Source: Salarias fasciatus
Lineage: Eukaryota; Chordata; Actinopteri; Blenniiformes; Blenniidae
Reading direction: 5' to 3'
Assembly (NCBI RefSeq): GCF_902148845.1
Contig: NC_043763.1
Span: forward strand, 12,701,170-12,765,169
DNA: 64,000 nt
The notes under the pieces are model-generated. The model made no database searches, was not told the origin of the DNA, and saw only the letters and a list, made by a program, of their open reading frames with translations. This document shows positions 49,201-61,069 of this stretch, piece after piece. Position 1 is the first letter of the stretch, and each line of letters starts with the position of its first letter. The position numbers were made by a program, and so were the translations under genes.

Positions 49201-51191
49201 TAGAAAACAATTGAGATGAGTGTGTTATGTGTGTGTTTGTACGTAGGCAGAGATGGAGCTGAGGATCTGTCAGAGTCTTTTCGATCGCCAGTCAGAAATT
49301 ACAAAACGGACGCTGGAGGGCCTTGACAACACACACGTACGTGCACACAAAACTACACACAGTCACCGACTGCGAGGAAAATAGACAATCGCTTTCTGTC
49401 AAATCTCTATTATTGTGCTGATGGCTGTTTGTGGAAACTGTAGCATTGAGAGCTGTTTTTTTGTTAAAGGTCCCTTCAGTGCTTGAACCATAGTGGAAAA
49501 TGGTTGAAATGACTTCCAGCATCCTAAGATATTTTTTGTTAATGTCTGCTGGGCTGCATTAACTTTAATATCAGAATGTTTTTGATAATTTCAAATATAT
49601 AGGACCTTATTGTTATTTCATTTTCCGTAAATTAATTTGTCAGATAATTAGTAGTGAGTAAGTAAGTAAAATATATTTATATAGTGCTTTTAACAGGCCA
49701 ACCGTCACAAAGTGCTTCACAGTGGTAAAAAAAAAATCATATCAAGATCAGAGATATAAAGATAAGAGAACATTCAACAGATCATGTAACACACAAGATA
49801 AGACATCATAAAACATTGCACAGTACATAAAAATAGTTAACAGTTGTCTCTCAGTTGTCATTCACTGTCATCCAGTTGAAAGTATTGAGCGCTGAAAATG
49901 ATCGATGAAAAAAACGAAACGGTGCTAATTTGTGATCCTTTTCAGATCAACCACATGGGGAGCCTGATTGACTTCGTGGATGCTCAGGCCAGTTATTTTG
50001 CTCAGTGCAGCCAACATGCGGAGGAGCTTCACAAACAGCTGGCCAGGTCTGTACAGTCTCATTAACATCTCCCAAAGATTCAGCCAATATTAACCTGAAG
50101 TTTCTTCGTGTCCATTTTGAAAGTTTAATGCCATTTGTGATGACCACACACCTTTCTGACCTTGGAAAAAAAAAAGAAAAAAAAAGTCTACTGATGCAAT
50201 GTCACCAAGCTTTAATTCTATTTAGTGCTGGATTAACTGCATTTGTTTTGTTTTGTTTTTTTGGAAGTGGTTGTGAAATAAGTGACTGAGCCACTGTAAT
50301 GATTATATTGATGCAAAACTCCATTTGCGTGCTTTGCGATAGTTTTTGAAATGTCCAGATTTTGTAAATAACTTCATTTACTCTCTGAATTAGGTAATTC
50401 AGTTGGCAAAACATTTGTTTTAGCAACAATTTCCCCGTCTTTACTGCAAAGTTGTATTTATAGCACAAATTCAAGACATCTGGTCTCACAAAGAAAACAG
50501 CACTCACGAGAATACTTTATGGCGTGAGTATGGATGTTCTATATTTTATGTTTTTGCTCTTTGCAGCATTCCAGCTGTCTTCTGCTCCAACAACTGGCAG
50601 TCGGCTATTAATAATGCAGCCAATCACCCACCGACGAGTAACCATGTCGCCAGCGAGTCCGTAGGGTTAGATCAGGTCACTCCCCTGCCTGCAGTCGTCA
50701 ATCGGCCACCAGAATTCAATCAGGAATCCTCGATTCCCCAAGCTGGAGCAGATTCCTCTTCAAACACACTGCCACCTGATGGGACTAACAAAAACAACAA
50801 CAACAACAACAGCAAGTCCTCCATCCATAGCCAGGAGACCAAGCACCATTCGCCTATAAACAGCCAGTTATCTGCCAGTCATTCTTTTGAACAAATCGAT
50901 ATATCAAGCCAATCGGAGCAGGCTCCCGGCAGGACCGACACTGTAACACCTCCCATCAACAACGATGCAGACAGTGCCACAGAAACGGCCGTTTCCCCAC
51001 CTTCACAGTCCAGTGCCGCCACGACCAAGCCTCAAACAGCAGACACGGCCTCCACCGAGTCCACTGCCGCCGCCGCCGCCAGCAGTCCGGCCCCGGATCC
51101 CCAGAGGACCAATGAAGCTGTCAAGCAGCCCGGCATTAACGGAGAGGATGTCCAGGAATCGCCGTCAGACAGTGGGGATGTGGTTGACTAG
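46284..51191 (+). CDS. Endophilin-B-like N-BAR protein without SH3 domain
   Basis: Endophilin B binds and curves intracellular membranes through an amphipathic helix plus BAR domain. Seen: ten exons, 46284-46340, 46420-46561, 48219-48347, 48428-48561, 48652-48744, 48850-48933, 49037-49060, 49247-49336, 49946-50046, 50567-51191, giving 492 aa. Residues 1-284 follow SH3GLB1/2 closely: LAVDAGQLINRAVQYTEE, QTEVLLQPSPGARLED, KRLDLDIAKSRLKKA, LRICQSLFDRQSEITKR. Exons 6 and 7 lie where SH3GLB1/2 carry variable inserts. Residues 285-492, all in one exon, are a Ser/Thr/Asn/Pro-rich tail with six-Asn and five-Ala runs, ending GDVVD. The C-terminal SH3 of endophilins is absent, and no SH3-like ORF appears downstream. 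No gene name is assigned; it may be a third, fish-retained sh3glb paralogue. Confidence 0.85.
46562..48218 (+). other. Second intron of the endophilin-B-like gene (1.66 kb)
   Basis: AT-rich, no recognised repeat or coding exon. Confidence 0.6.
49655..49745 (+). repeat. Dispersed fish repeat fragment
   Basis: The words ATATATTTATATAGTGCTTT and CACAAAGTGCTTCACAGTGG followed by an A-run are typical of a common teleost short repeat. It lies in an intron of the endophilin-B-like gene. Family not identified. Confidence 0.45.
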
Positions 51192-52629
51192 AGATGAGAG
51201 TCCAGCTGAGGACACCAGGGAAAAAAATACTTCAGCCTGTACTGACTCGGACCGGAGCTTCAGCTGGGAGTGAGGTTTGTGTGGATTAATGTAGAAAGAA
51301 TAATCTGGTTGGAGAAAGACGGCTGTGTTTCTCAACATAGCCTCTCGCTTGTGTTTGTTGGAGGAAACATGATGGAAAAGTGCAGGGTAATAAGTAATAT
51401 TTAACAAGAACAAATTAAAAGCTGTACATTAGGCTATGTTACTATAGGTAATGTAAGCAGCAAATATCAAAAGGCTGTCGCTTTCTGAAGTAAAAGTTCC
51501 AATAATCCGTATCAATTTAATCAAGGATTTTCAGTAACAGCTGAATTTTTTTTTCTGAAAGAAAGTTTTGAGGAACGATAGCTGTATTACAAAAATACAC
51601 CGTCATTGTAGTCTGTTACAGTGAAACGGTTTAATTTTTCCCATAGGGAAGCTAACGTGAAGTGGTGGTAAAAGTGCTTATTTTTCTAAACGTGTTCATA
51701 GTGCCACAGTAATATTAGCCTTCGGTCATATGAATTTGTGGTTCATGCTGTTTGAAAATGATGTCTGCTGTTGTAGATGTTGCCGTCTGCTCCTTGTGTA
51801 ACAGAATATTTCCTGGCTTCAGGCTAGAAGACGATGCTGACAGACTGTTGTGTGTGTTTTCACTGTGGTCACTTGTTTTCAGCCACGAAATATTTATTTT
51901 TACATTTTTGCCGGATAACTGAGCTAATCAAGCATTGTGCCAAGTGTATGTGTGCAAACCTGTTTGTGAAAATTTATGTCTGTCTGTGACCTGTGTGTGT
52001 GTGTGTGTGTACATTCGTGTTTATGGTTTTTCCATAAACCTGTGACACCTTTAAAAAGAGGTTAATGCACACGTGTGCGTCTCTGCCATCATGTTTCTGC
52101 AAAGTGAGCTCATTTTTCCATATGAAGCAGTGTCACCTCAGTGTGTGTGTGTGTGTGTGTGTTAGGTGACAGCTCACCAGGTTGAACGGGACCTTTATGC
52201 TTCCTCATACGTGCTCTGGGTGTTTCCCCATGCACGCACTCGGATCACATACACATTCTGTCCCCTTTCGCCCCCTTAAAGCCCCCATTAGGTGAAATGG
52301 GTAGAAGTTTCCACATCCAGATGTGGTTAATTTTCTTCACGGGGGCAGCCCTGATTTACTGTGGCGTGGGTCCACTTTGGGGACCCTGAATGGAAACATA
52401 CACATTAATGCAGCGTCGGCCGTACTGAGGTAATCGGCCTCCGGCTCTATACATTTAGTCCCGATGCGTGAAGATGTGTGTGTGGGTTTGGATCGGCGCG
52501 GCGTTCGCGGTCTGGACGCTGCCAGCTTTTCGCCACTCATACATGCAGTCATGACGGAGTCACGTGTTGTTTTGAGCTGATGTCAGTGTGAGGCTTGAAG
52601 TTCTCGCTGGATTCGTGTGAAGACATGGA

Positions 52630-52635
52630 AATAAA
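52630..52635 (+). terminator. Polyadenylation signal of the endophilin-B-like gene
   Basis: AATAAA 1.44 kb after the stop; no earlier good hexamer was noticed. The 3' UTR contains TG-repeat stretches at about 51995 and 52141. Confidence 0.5.
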
Positions 52636-52659
52636 CAGTGATGGCATGTCGATCCAGTG

Positions 52660-55600
52660 TGGACTCATCTTTCTTTTGTTTGAGGTGTTCCTGCTGTCGG
52701 CGCAGTGACCTGCCAAGCTTTCTCATTTAGAGTCAGGGTTATTTTCACGTTGCAGTCCTGATCGGGCTTCCTGGGCCAACTCCAGCAATGTTTGATCTGT
52801 CCAGAGGAAACATCCTGACTGGCTGTGCAGCCTGCGGTCAGGCTCCACTTGCTTCTCTATTAGTAAGTGTGCAGACCACAGAAAACAATCCTGGGCCCGG
52901 GCTGGTTATGACATGATCACACGCTGTAAAACAATTACAAATACACCCAGAGGAGTGTGTATGCGTGTGTGTGCATGTTTCTCCTTCATTTTCCACCCGG
53001 CTCCAACTCATATCCATTGCTGACCAGACAGATTACATCGATTAAGCTCAGATTGCGTGATATTGATCTGAGGACAGTTGGGAGGCCTGCGCTTCAATAA
53101 CATAAACACGTTTCACCATTTCACTGCATCAGCCCTGAAATTTCATACGGGGAAAACACGGACCCTTCTCAGATTAATCGGTTTCTTACCTGCTTTTTTT
53201 TTTTTTTTTTTTGCTTTTGAACAAGAATAGATTCACCTCGATCTGTCCCGGGCTGCTCGTGAGCGTTCATCCGCTATGCTGACACAGAAAGTTCCCGTCA
53301 CATTCCCAGCTTGTTTTTATATTTCCGATATGTAATCTCGAATATTGCGACTCCCTCTCTGGTCTCCCAGGGTCTCCTCTTTGATGCATGAAAGAAAAGG
53401 AAATGTAAGAATGTTTCTGCCTTCCTGGAGCAGGCTATGCAGGCCATTAAAGGTATTTGGGATATCCTGATTTATCTCTTTTGTTCAAACACACTCTGTG
53501 GCCAAATTTAAGTTGAATATGCGTTTTTGTGATGTTATGTTGTCATTTAAACCCAATTAGGGTATTTTATACATCATCACAGATCTGCTTTATTCTGAAA
53601 ATACCTTCATTGTTTTAAAATATCCTGAATTTGAACAGAGTCTCAACTTTCCTGCCTCTCCTGGCCTTACTTATTAGGGACAAAAAGGGGATCCACCCAA
53701 GAATACCGCATAGTTGTGATAAATTTGCCAGCGCTGGTCGTGTTAGTGTGTGGCTTGTTCATCAGTGAAGGGTTGTAGCTGTTTTATATCTGCTGTTTTT
53801 AGCGAGGGTAGGGCAGACGCCACCCATTGTCCCGTTTCGTCCGGACAAAAACAGGCGACAGGAATTTTTTTTTCCTTCTTCTTTTTTTCCCTGTGGTCTA
53901 ACAAAACTCATTGGAAGGAAGGAATATTATCCTGAGATACAGCTTACATCTCTCTGTCTCTCTCTCTCCCTGTTTTCTCTCTTCCCTTCATCTGTCATCA
54001 CTCCTCTCCCTCACAGCCATCTGGGAGTGTTTTGCGTGACAGCTAAACTGTAGGTGTGGTGTGCAGGTGGGGGTGATAAACAGCGTCTGGCGGCTGATGA
54101 TAAATGTAGCTCCCTTCCTGTGGAGTCATTTGAAGGCTGAAATAGAAAGATGACCTATAGATAGAAGGGAGAGGAAAAGAAAAACTGGAAACGCTTTGTA
54201 AAAGGCACCAAGAAACAAGATGAGAACATCTCCTTCATCCAGTGTTACTCCGCACCTGTGAGCTCCAACCTATAAATTTATCACCTCTCTGAATTGATCC
54301 TAATTATTTGTGGAACCGCACCAGGAAAATAGACACACTCATATTCACAGTCGGGGCTTTTTGCTGCAACAAGGAAAGGAAAAAGCATGCACATTTGTCC
54401 CTGACCGTTTCTACCTTTTCCCTTCCATTAATCCACCTCTGTCTCACCACTCCGTCTCTTTTCCTGCAGCTTCCCTCGTTTCCTTCGATAAATCTGCCAG
54501 CTTTGGCCTAGTTGCTCCCTTTGCCATAATTATAGCCGACCCGACAGACACAATCAGACATGCTGGCATCAGCAGTAACGCGCTCCGTCTGGAGGTCTGC
54601 GTGGAGAGAGGTCAAGGCTTTTCCTTCGACCTTGACGTGTCCTACTTCTGCTGCTTGACCTCAGCACCTGTTGGCTGGAGCGCGCTGTCAGTAAGAATAA
54701 GGTCAGCCGACCTCGCTAAAAAGGCAGCTACAAAATGCAGTCAAAGTCAACGTGCGTATTTCACTGCATTGCATGGATTGCAGAGGAAGAGAATAGAATC
54801 ATTTCAAGCTTACAGTATAAATTAAACTCGGTTTAAGCTGTAGGAAGCATATATGCAATGACAATGATATTATCTCTATATACTGAAGGAGGTTGTGGGT
54901 TCAAGTCCAGTTTGCATGTTCTGTCTTGCATGCATGGGTTTTCTCTGGATACTCCGGTTTAAGTCCAAATAAATCCATGTGAAGTGAAAAGACGGCATTA
55001 GGTGTGAGAGTGTGTGACAGACCCTGAACTGGATGAAACTGTTCAGAAGATGGAACTGACCTGAAAGAGCAGGAGGGTGAGTTAAACGGATGAGGGAGCT
55101 GTCAGGGGAGCAGACACAGAGCTGTTCTGCAGGTTATTCTTTTACAGGCAGTCGGGGCGAGCAGAAGAACAAGTGAAGCAATCCAAGGCATGGCTGGTAG
55201 CCATGCGAGGAACACAGAACAAACAGGACTGATAATTTCATGGCTTGAATGACACTCTACAACGACGCATGAGCACTGAGTACAAACACTTAAATTTCAT
55301 TAACTGGAAATGCATCTTAAACTTCATAATTGCCCTACATCATAAATGTAATATTTCCAACAGTAGTGGTATTTCAACTGCATGTAACTTTGCAACGTGT
55401 TGTTCCAGACACTGAAAAGCAAATCTGATCTCAGAGAACATCAGTGTAAAATGAGGCATGTTCATCATTATGAAATAGATTCTATGAAGCAATCATGATC
55501 AAATACCCTGAACTAATCTGCATTTTAAGTATTTTATGGTTTTAAATCAAGTGGTAAAGGCATGGTTGGTATTTCATGCTATGAAAATACTTAGAATGCC

Positions 55601-56020
55601 AATTAAGATGTTCTTTTTCTGGAAGACATGCATTAAAGTCTGATTATATAAAGACAGTGATGAATTAACTAAGGGATATTCATTGTAAAACAGGCTTTTG
55701 CAGATAAGAAAATAGATCAGATCAAGCTGTCCTGTAGTCATTCCTCTTATATGAGTCCTTAAAAGTAACTTCAACACCCCTTAATATGTAATCCTGCCAA
55801 ACAGATCTTCAGATGTCTTTTGTGTCGCTTCTTTTTCTGCTTTTTTTCCTCACTCTGTCCCTTTGTGTTCACCCCAACACCCCATAACTCTCCCTTGCAT
55901 TTCTCACTCACTTTGGCTTTTGACATATTACCTCCACCGGAGCATTACTCACCCGATCTCCACAGCACCTCAGCTCCGGCCCACCCTCCTCCTCAGCTCC
56001 ATCCCTCCTTCCTCCCTCTC
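52660..56020. other. Intergenic, no supported gene
   Basis: Contains a T18 run near 53195 and a SINE copy at 54890-55050. A 171-codon open frame at 54310-54825 has no recognisable domain and is not called. Confidence 0.55.
54890..55050 (+). repeat. tRNA-derived SINE copy, sense
   Basis: Begins GTTGTGGGTTCAAGTCC (B-box-like), then GTTTGCATGTTCTG, GGGTTTTCTCTGGATACTCC, and ends GACCCTGAACTGGAT. The middle is partly deleted. One of several diverged copies in the window. Confidence 0.7.
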
Positions 56021-56026
56021 GCTGGC

Positions 56027-56034
56027 TTTATAAG
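56027..56034 (+). promoter_or_regulatory. TATA box of the PTX3-like gene
   Basis: TTTATAAG lies 155 bases before the start codon, the only gene here with a clear TATA box. This suits a tissue-specific or inducible secreted-protein gene. The predicted transcription start is near 56058. Confidence 0.55.
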
Positions 56035-56188
56035 TCATCACCCCCAACAGCTGGCTCAGTGAGAGGAGCTTCACATAAAGTGAAGGGGGTGAATGAGTGA
56101 AGGGAGTGCAGCACTGGGTGGCAACTCTGAACACTTCCAGACACACACACGTGCACCTTTTTCCCAGCAAACCCGAGGGAAATCCGCC

Positions 56189-57982
56189 ATGTGTGTGCTC
56201 AGGATGTGGAGGCTGTTTTGCCTGCTTGGTGCTTTGGGTTCGTGTCTGTGTGTGAATGAGGTTGAGTATGAGGGAAACTACGTGGACAACTACGACAATG
56301 AGATCTCCGAGGACCAGCAGGAGGGTGAGTTTCATTTGTTTTGTCCCGTCGTCTCTTCAGTTCCCCGCTTGTTTGAACAGATGGATCATTGTGAGGAATT
56401 TGCTCTCAGTTGGCAGACTTCAGTCAGCCAAGCCGAGCTGATATATGTTCACATTTTCTTGAATGAAAATGAATCAGTACTGGTTTGGTAAATCATTAAA
56501 GAGAAGCAGTCACAAGATATTGTAAAACAGCAGCATGTGATGTGATACAAACCATGAAGACAAAGGGAAATGTTGATCAGATGCTAAAGTGAAAAGTGGT
56601 GAACTTCATTTCAAGTTGTGTCTGTCTTCTGTAAATCACTCACTAAAAGGTAGAGTGGAAGAAAGCAAGACTTTGGAGCGTAGCGGAGTAATGAGTTGAC
56701 CCATTTAAAGTAATTGCCAACAACTGTGTAAAAACTTTACAGGAACTGACATAAAGCCAACCTCAGATTGCAACATGTGATTTTACCTCAGAACAATCCT
56801 AACAGCTGGCAAAAGTATATTTTCACTATACATTATTTACATTTCAGCTCTCTTGTTATATTAAAAAAAAATCATGATTCAAATTTGATTGTTTTACTGT
56901 GTGAAATCGAAGTAATTTTTTTCTCTTATTTCCCAAACACGAAACTATGTGACTGTATTAATGAACATATTTAACACCCATTTCACCAATAAATACCTTT
57001 ATATTTTATTATATTCTTCCATGACCTTTCCATCAAACTTCTTCGATATTTTCCACAGTCCCTTTTATACATTAACCTAATTGTTTTTTGGCATCCTGTA
57101 GCCGCCAAAACACAGTAATTGCATTTTAGTTTCAAATAGCAATTCTTAAAAGTACATTGTTTTCATATTCAATTCAAACAGTCAGTTTTCCAGCATCATT
57201 AAAATTCCCTCTCCTGTATTTCAAAGTACCGATAGCCTACAAGCTTTTTTAAAGACTTGGATTGTATTTTACCTTCACCTTACCTAATAAATTAACAATA
57301 CAGTTGCTCTGATGATAGTGTCATTTTAGTTCCCACTGACTGATGGGGATTGTTGTCTACAGGAGACTCTCATACTACACCGTGCCATGGAGATCTCTCC
57401 CAGTGGGACAAGCTTTCCGTCGCTCTGGAGGACTCCCACATGAGGCAGAACATGCTGCTGGAGGCTGTGGAGCAGTGCTGTGCCGGAAGGGTCTCTCTGA
57501 AAAACCTGGTGGATAAGCTGGCCAGGGGGGCGCACCAGCAGTGCGCACCCGGTCTGGAGTCAGCATGCAGGGCCCAGGCGGAGGACGTCAGCCAGAGACT
57601 GCAGCGAGGCCTGGAGGAGCTCAGCGAGCGGGAAACACAGAGGGAGAGGCGGCTGAACGCCACTCTGCAGATGCTCCTGCACAGCGGCCATGAGGGAAAC
57701 GCCCGGCTGAAGCGGCTGGAGCACGCAGTGCCGTCACGGCCGACAGACAGCAGGACGGGACCCCAGCCGACGCCGGGACCCGGGGGTTGGGGCACATTTG
57801 ACTCGGGGGCGAAGCCGATCACATCCGTCCTGAAAGAGCAAGAAGTGACTTCGCCACCAGACATAGGGACAATGGAAAGGGCTCTGGTTTCCATAGCAAC
57901 GGAGCTGCAGAGGCTTCACCTGCAGCTTAATAAAGTTATTGAGCAGACGGGAGCATTGAGGAGGGACAGAGGAGACACATGA
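56189..57982 (+). CDS. PTX3-like secreted coiled-coil protein lacking the pentraxin domain
   Basis: Two exons, 56189-56324 and 57363-57982, give 251 aa. Residues 1 to about 22 are a signal peptide (MCVLRMWRLFCLLGALG), so it is probably secreted. Residues after it match the N-terminal region of long pentraxin PTX3: NYVDNYDNEI (human YVNLDNEI), then W60DKLSVALEDSHMRQNMLL (human WDKLFIMLENSQMRERMLL), then a Cys-Ala-Pro (human PCAPGAP) and long charged helices. The intron falls at the place and phase of PTX3 intron 1. The tail RALVSIATELQRLHLQL aligns with the last PTX3 helix before the pentraxin domain. The frame then stops, and no pentraxin fold (about 200 aa) is found downstream. One N-glycosylation sequon (NAT) is present. 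An alternative start is Met at 56204. Function unknown. Confidence 0.8.
56325..57362 (+). other. Intron of the PTX3-like gene
   Basis: AT-rich, 1.04 kb, bounded by GTGAGT and TCTACAG. No repeat or alternative exon recognised. Confidence 0.65.
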
Positions 57983-58123
57983 GGCGGCCCGAGGGAGACA
58001 GTAATATTAAAACATCCACTGGGGAAAGTCCCCGTTGATGAGAATGAGTTTGCACATATTTGTTTAGAGGTTTTCTTGTTAAAAGAGTTAATTCTTTATG
58101 CATGTTAGTATTTGTCTGGTGGC

Positions 58124-58129
58124 AATAAA
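58124..58129 (+). terminator. Polyadenylation signal of the PTX3-like gene
   Basis: AATAAA 142 bases after the stop, with a normal short 3' UTR. This supports the transcript ending here rather than continuing to a third exon. Confidence 0.6.
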
Positions 58130-61069
58130 CCTAAATGTACCATAAACGCTGTGGGTTTGCCATAATGAATAAAATTTCATGGAACGACCATATGAGCCTC
58201 ATGGAAAGGTTTCCTCCCTCCCTCCTCCCACTCAACTCAACCTCAGCTGTGTGTTTGTATTTTCATGGGTTTGCATTTGTCTGGTTAAGAAGGTGTGTCT
58301 GAGTGTTTGTGTGTAACTCTGGTCTCTCGCGCTCATTAGCTGCTTTACGGGTGTCTGAACCTAAAGAGGCCACGACTTCTGATGCTCACAGTGTTTATGG
58401 TGCATTAAAACCAGCCAGAACTTTATTGCGCTGCGCCCGTCCCTTTTTTAATGCTCTGTACATACACATGCACTATTAAAAAAAAGCACGAATGGCTGGT
58501 GTGGTTGCTGGCTCTACTTTCTGTGCAATTGTATCTGGTCCCATTTTCAATCATTTCTAGATTTGTATGAGGAAGTTTTAATGATGTGAAAAAGGAAATT
58601 GGACAAATAAAGTACAAATACAGAAAAACTATCACCAGAGATGGAATGAAATAAAAATACTGGGCCTGTACATGTGTAAATATTCTTATGGCATGATTTC
58701 ATCTTTAGCTCCTTGAATTTTAAACCAGGTTTGGCTCAGGGGCTTTTCTGTGTGGAGTTTGCATATCTCACTGTTTCCTCCCAAAAATATGCATTTGAGA
58801 CTGATTGATGACTGAATTAGCTCTGTGTGTGCATGGACGTATGGATGCGTGGGTCTGTGGGTGCGTGCATGCACCAACCCGTCCACTGTCAGCTGGGATC
58901 ATCGCCAGCATCCCGTGGCCCTGACCTGGACCGAGCAGTAAAGTAGATCAACTGATGGATTTGCAACCAAATATCTGGATTCTTCAATTTTAATTTACCA
59001 AGGTTGCTTCCCTTTTTTGTTTCAGCTTTGCATGAGCTCCACCACGTCTTCCGAGCAGTGGGACTGTGTAAATGCTGAACGGATGACACATTAACTTACA
59101 CAACTATCGATCTGTTTGTGTGTTCAGCAGCTCATTTCACACTCAGCACATGTCAGGAAAAACTACACATACATGATTTGAAGCACTTATTGATCGAATT
59201 GTCTCTTAATGGGAGTGGCCACATGACTGAACATGAACCATCAACAACAACAACACATCCGTGACAGTTTTTACATCCCCGACAAGCAGAGATGGTTCAT
59301 AGGAATGTTTTTCACCGGGTTATGCTTTCTACATTTCACTGCATTTCTCAGCCTGTACTTTTCATTTGCATTTACTGGAGTAAAAATGTTAAATCTGTGT
59401 TTTTAGCTTACCTTTTACCTGTGTATTTCTTTATGTTTATCTATCTGTGCTTAAGCACGTGATGTGTATCTTTTTTCATCCTCCAAACGGCACGGAGAAA
59501 CTGAAGATGAGACAGATGCTGTCAGTATCAAAACAAGTTAAATAAAAAAGCTCCAACTAGACACATTTACTCAAGGTATGAAAAAGAATTTGGCTCAATA
59601 TACAGTGAAAAGAAGCCCATTAGTTGCAAAATATTACTGAAACGGAGAGCTATTTGAACAGAGTTCTGTTATTCAAGCTTTGAAAAAATTACTTTAAATT
59701 GTGAAAGTTCATAAATCTCTTTAATGTCTTTTAAAAATTAAGAAGTGCAAATACTTCAGAATTTCATTTGGTAGAGAGGTTGGTCTTATTAGAGCAGTGT
59801 TTCAATGGGGCTTCATCAGATCAAAGGTTGCCTCAAATTTGATTTGAAGTTGTGAAAAAAAAACCCACAAAGACACAATTAGACTCTGGAGCAGACAAGG
59901 GAAGCTGGTTAATGGTTTCAATATCAAAGATCCTGCTTTTGTCTCTTGGTGACTTTCTCTTTCAAGCGATCGGGGGAAATATCTGGTAGAAAAAGATTGG
60001 GAAGGACTGCACCAGACTGTGAGTAAAATGCAACAAAAAGCATATTAACCACATGTGATTTTAACTGGGCCAGCAGGCTAACGTCACAGGAACATTTTGA
60101 CTAATAAAATGCCTTGCCACCATAGAATAAATGTATACTTGTGGCCGTTTCTGCCTGTGTGTGTGTCCCTTTCTTTTATATATGAGCAGCTGTGGAGAAC
60201 AGCTGTAAGGGCCAGATGGTTTAAAAAAAAAAAAAAAGATTAATAAGGTGCAGAATAATGATACTGTAGCTATTTCAAATAGCTTCCCTGTATTTAGACA
60301 GGGACACACCAGACTGCTCCATGCATGTGCGCTTTTCATTCATTGAAATTCTGCATCTGTGGTGTGTGAAGGGGATTTCAGTGAATGGCCACTTTCTTGT
60401 GCGTTCATTCATTCATTTTAGTAACAAAGAAGGGAAGACGCAGATAGTCAAACAGGGGGCTCATGCAGAGGGAAATCGCGACACAAAGTTGTGTGACAGT
60501 GTTTGTGTGTATACTTGACACAATGACTGCCGCCCTCACACGCTCTTATCAGCCAGCTGGCCAGACGCGGCACAATAACCCGCCCTGACTTCTGCCCTGA
60601 CTTCCTTTCTCTTTCTGCTTTGTCCCTTTCATCCCTGTTTCGTCATCTGGCCCTTATCTGTATGCCGATCCCATCATCTTCTCTCGCTCTTCCCCCGTTT
60701 GTTTCACTGGGATCGTGTGTCTCGCTTCCCTCTCTTCCCTCCCATCTTCTGTTGTTCTCTTCCTTTCACTTACAAGCAGGAAAATACATGGCATCAGTCC
60801 TGGGCCACACACACGCTGTGGGGGTTACTGATCAGAAGTGTGTCCACAGATTTGCACTGTTTTCAACAGAGAGATTTTAATATTACATCACTTTGTCACC
60901 ATAGCAGACAACACAATATTGGCACTTTCTTGAAAGCAAGAAGACAATACAAAATATTTAAAGCTTCCATAAACATTTAGTAGTCTTTTTTTTTGTACAC
61001 TGGAATGAGATCTCATGAAGAAGAAACTGAGCGAAGAACAAGTGTGCAGTGCTACAAGAAGAGAGATGT
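58130..61069. other. Intergenic between the PTX3-like gene and slc35g2
   Basis: No coding segment; in particular no pentraxin-like ORF on the plus strand. It holds one SINE copy (58715-58945). On the minus strand ATTAAA at 60876-60881 could end the slc35g2 mRNA. Confidence 0.55.
58715..58945 (+). repeat. tRNA-derived SINE copy, sense, nearly full body and tail
   Basis: GGGGCTTTTCTGTGTGGAG and TTTGCATATCTCACTG form the head side, GTCAGCTGGGATCATCG the tail, and CCCTGACCTGGACCGAGCAG the terminal part. The middle is replaced by a GTG-rich stretch. Confidence 0.65.

Noticed and set aside
54310-54825. 171-codon open frame on the plus strand in the intergenic gap
   Set aside because: No signal peptide, domain or similarity I recognise, composition like the flanking DNA, no splice or promoter context, and it runs across ordinary-looking sequence. 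Likely chance.
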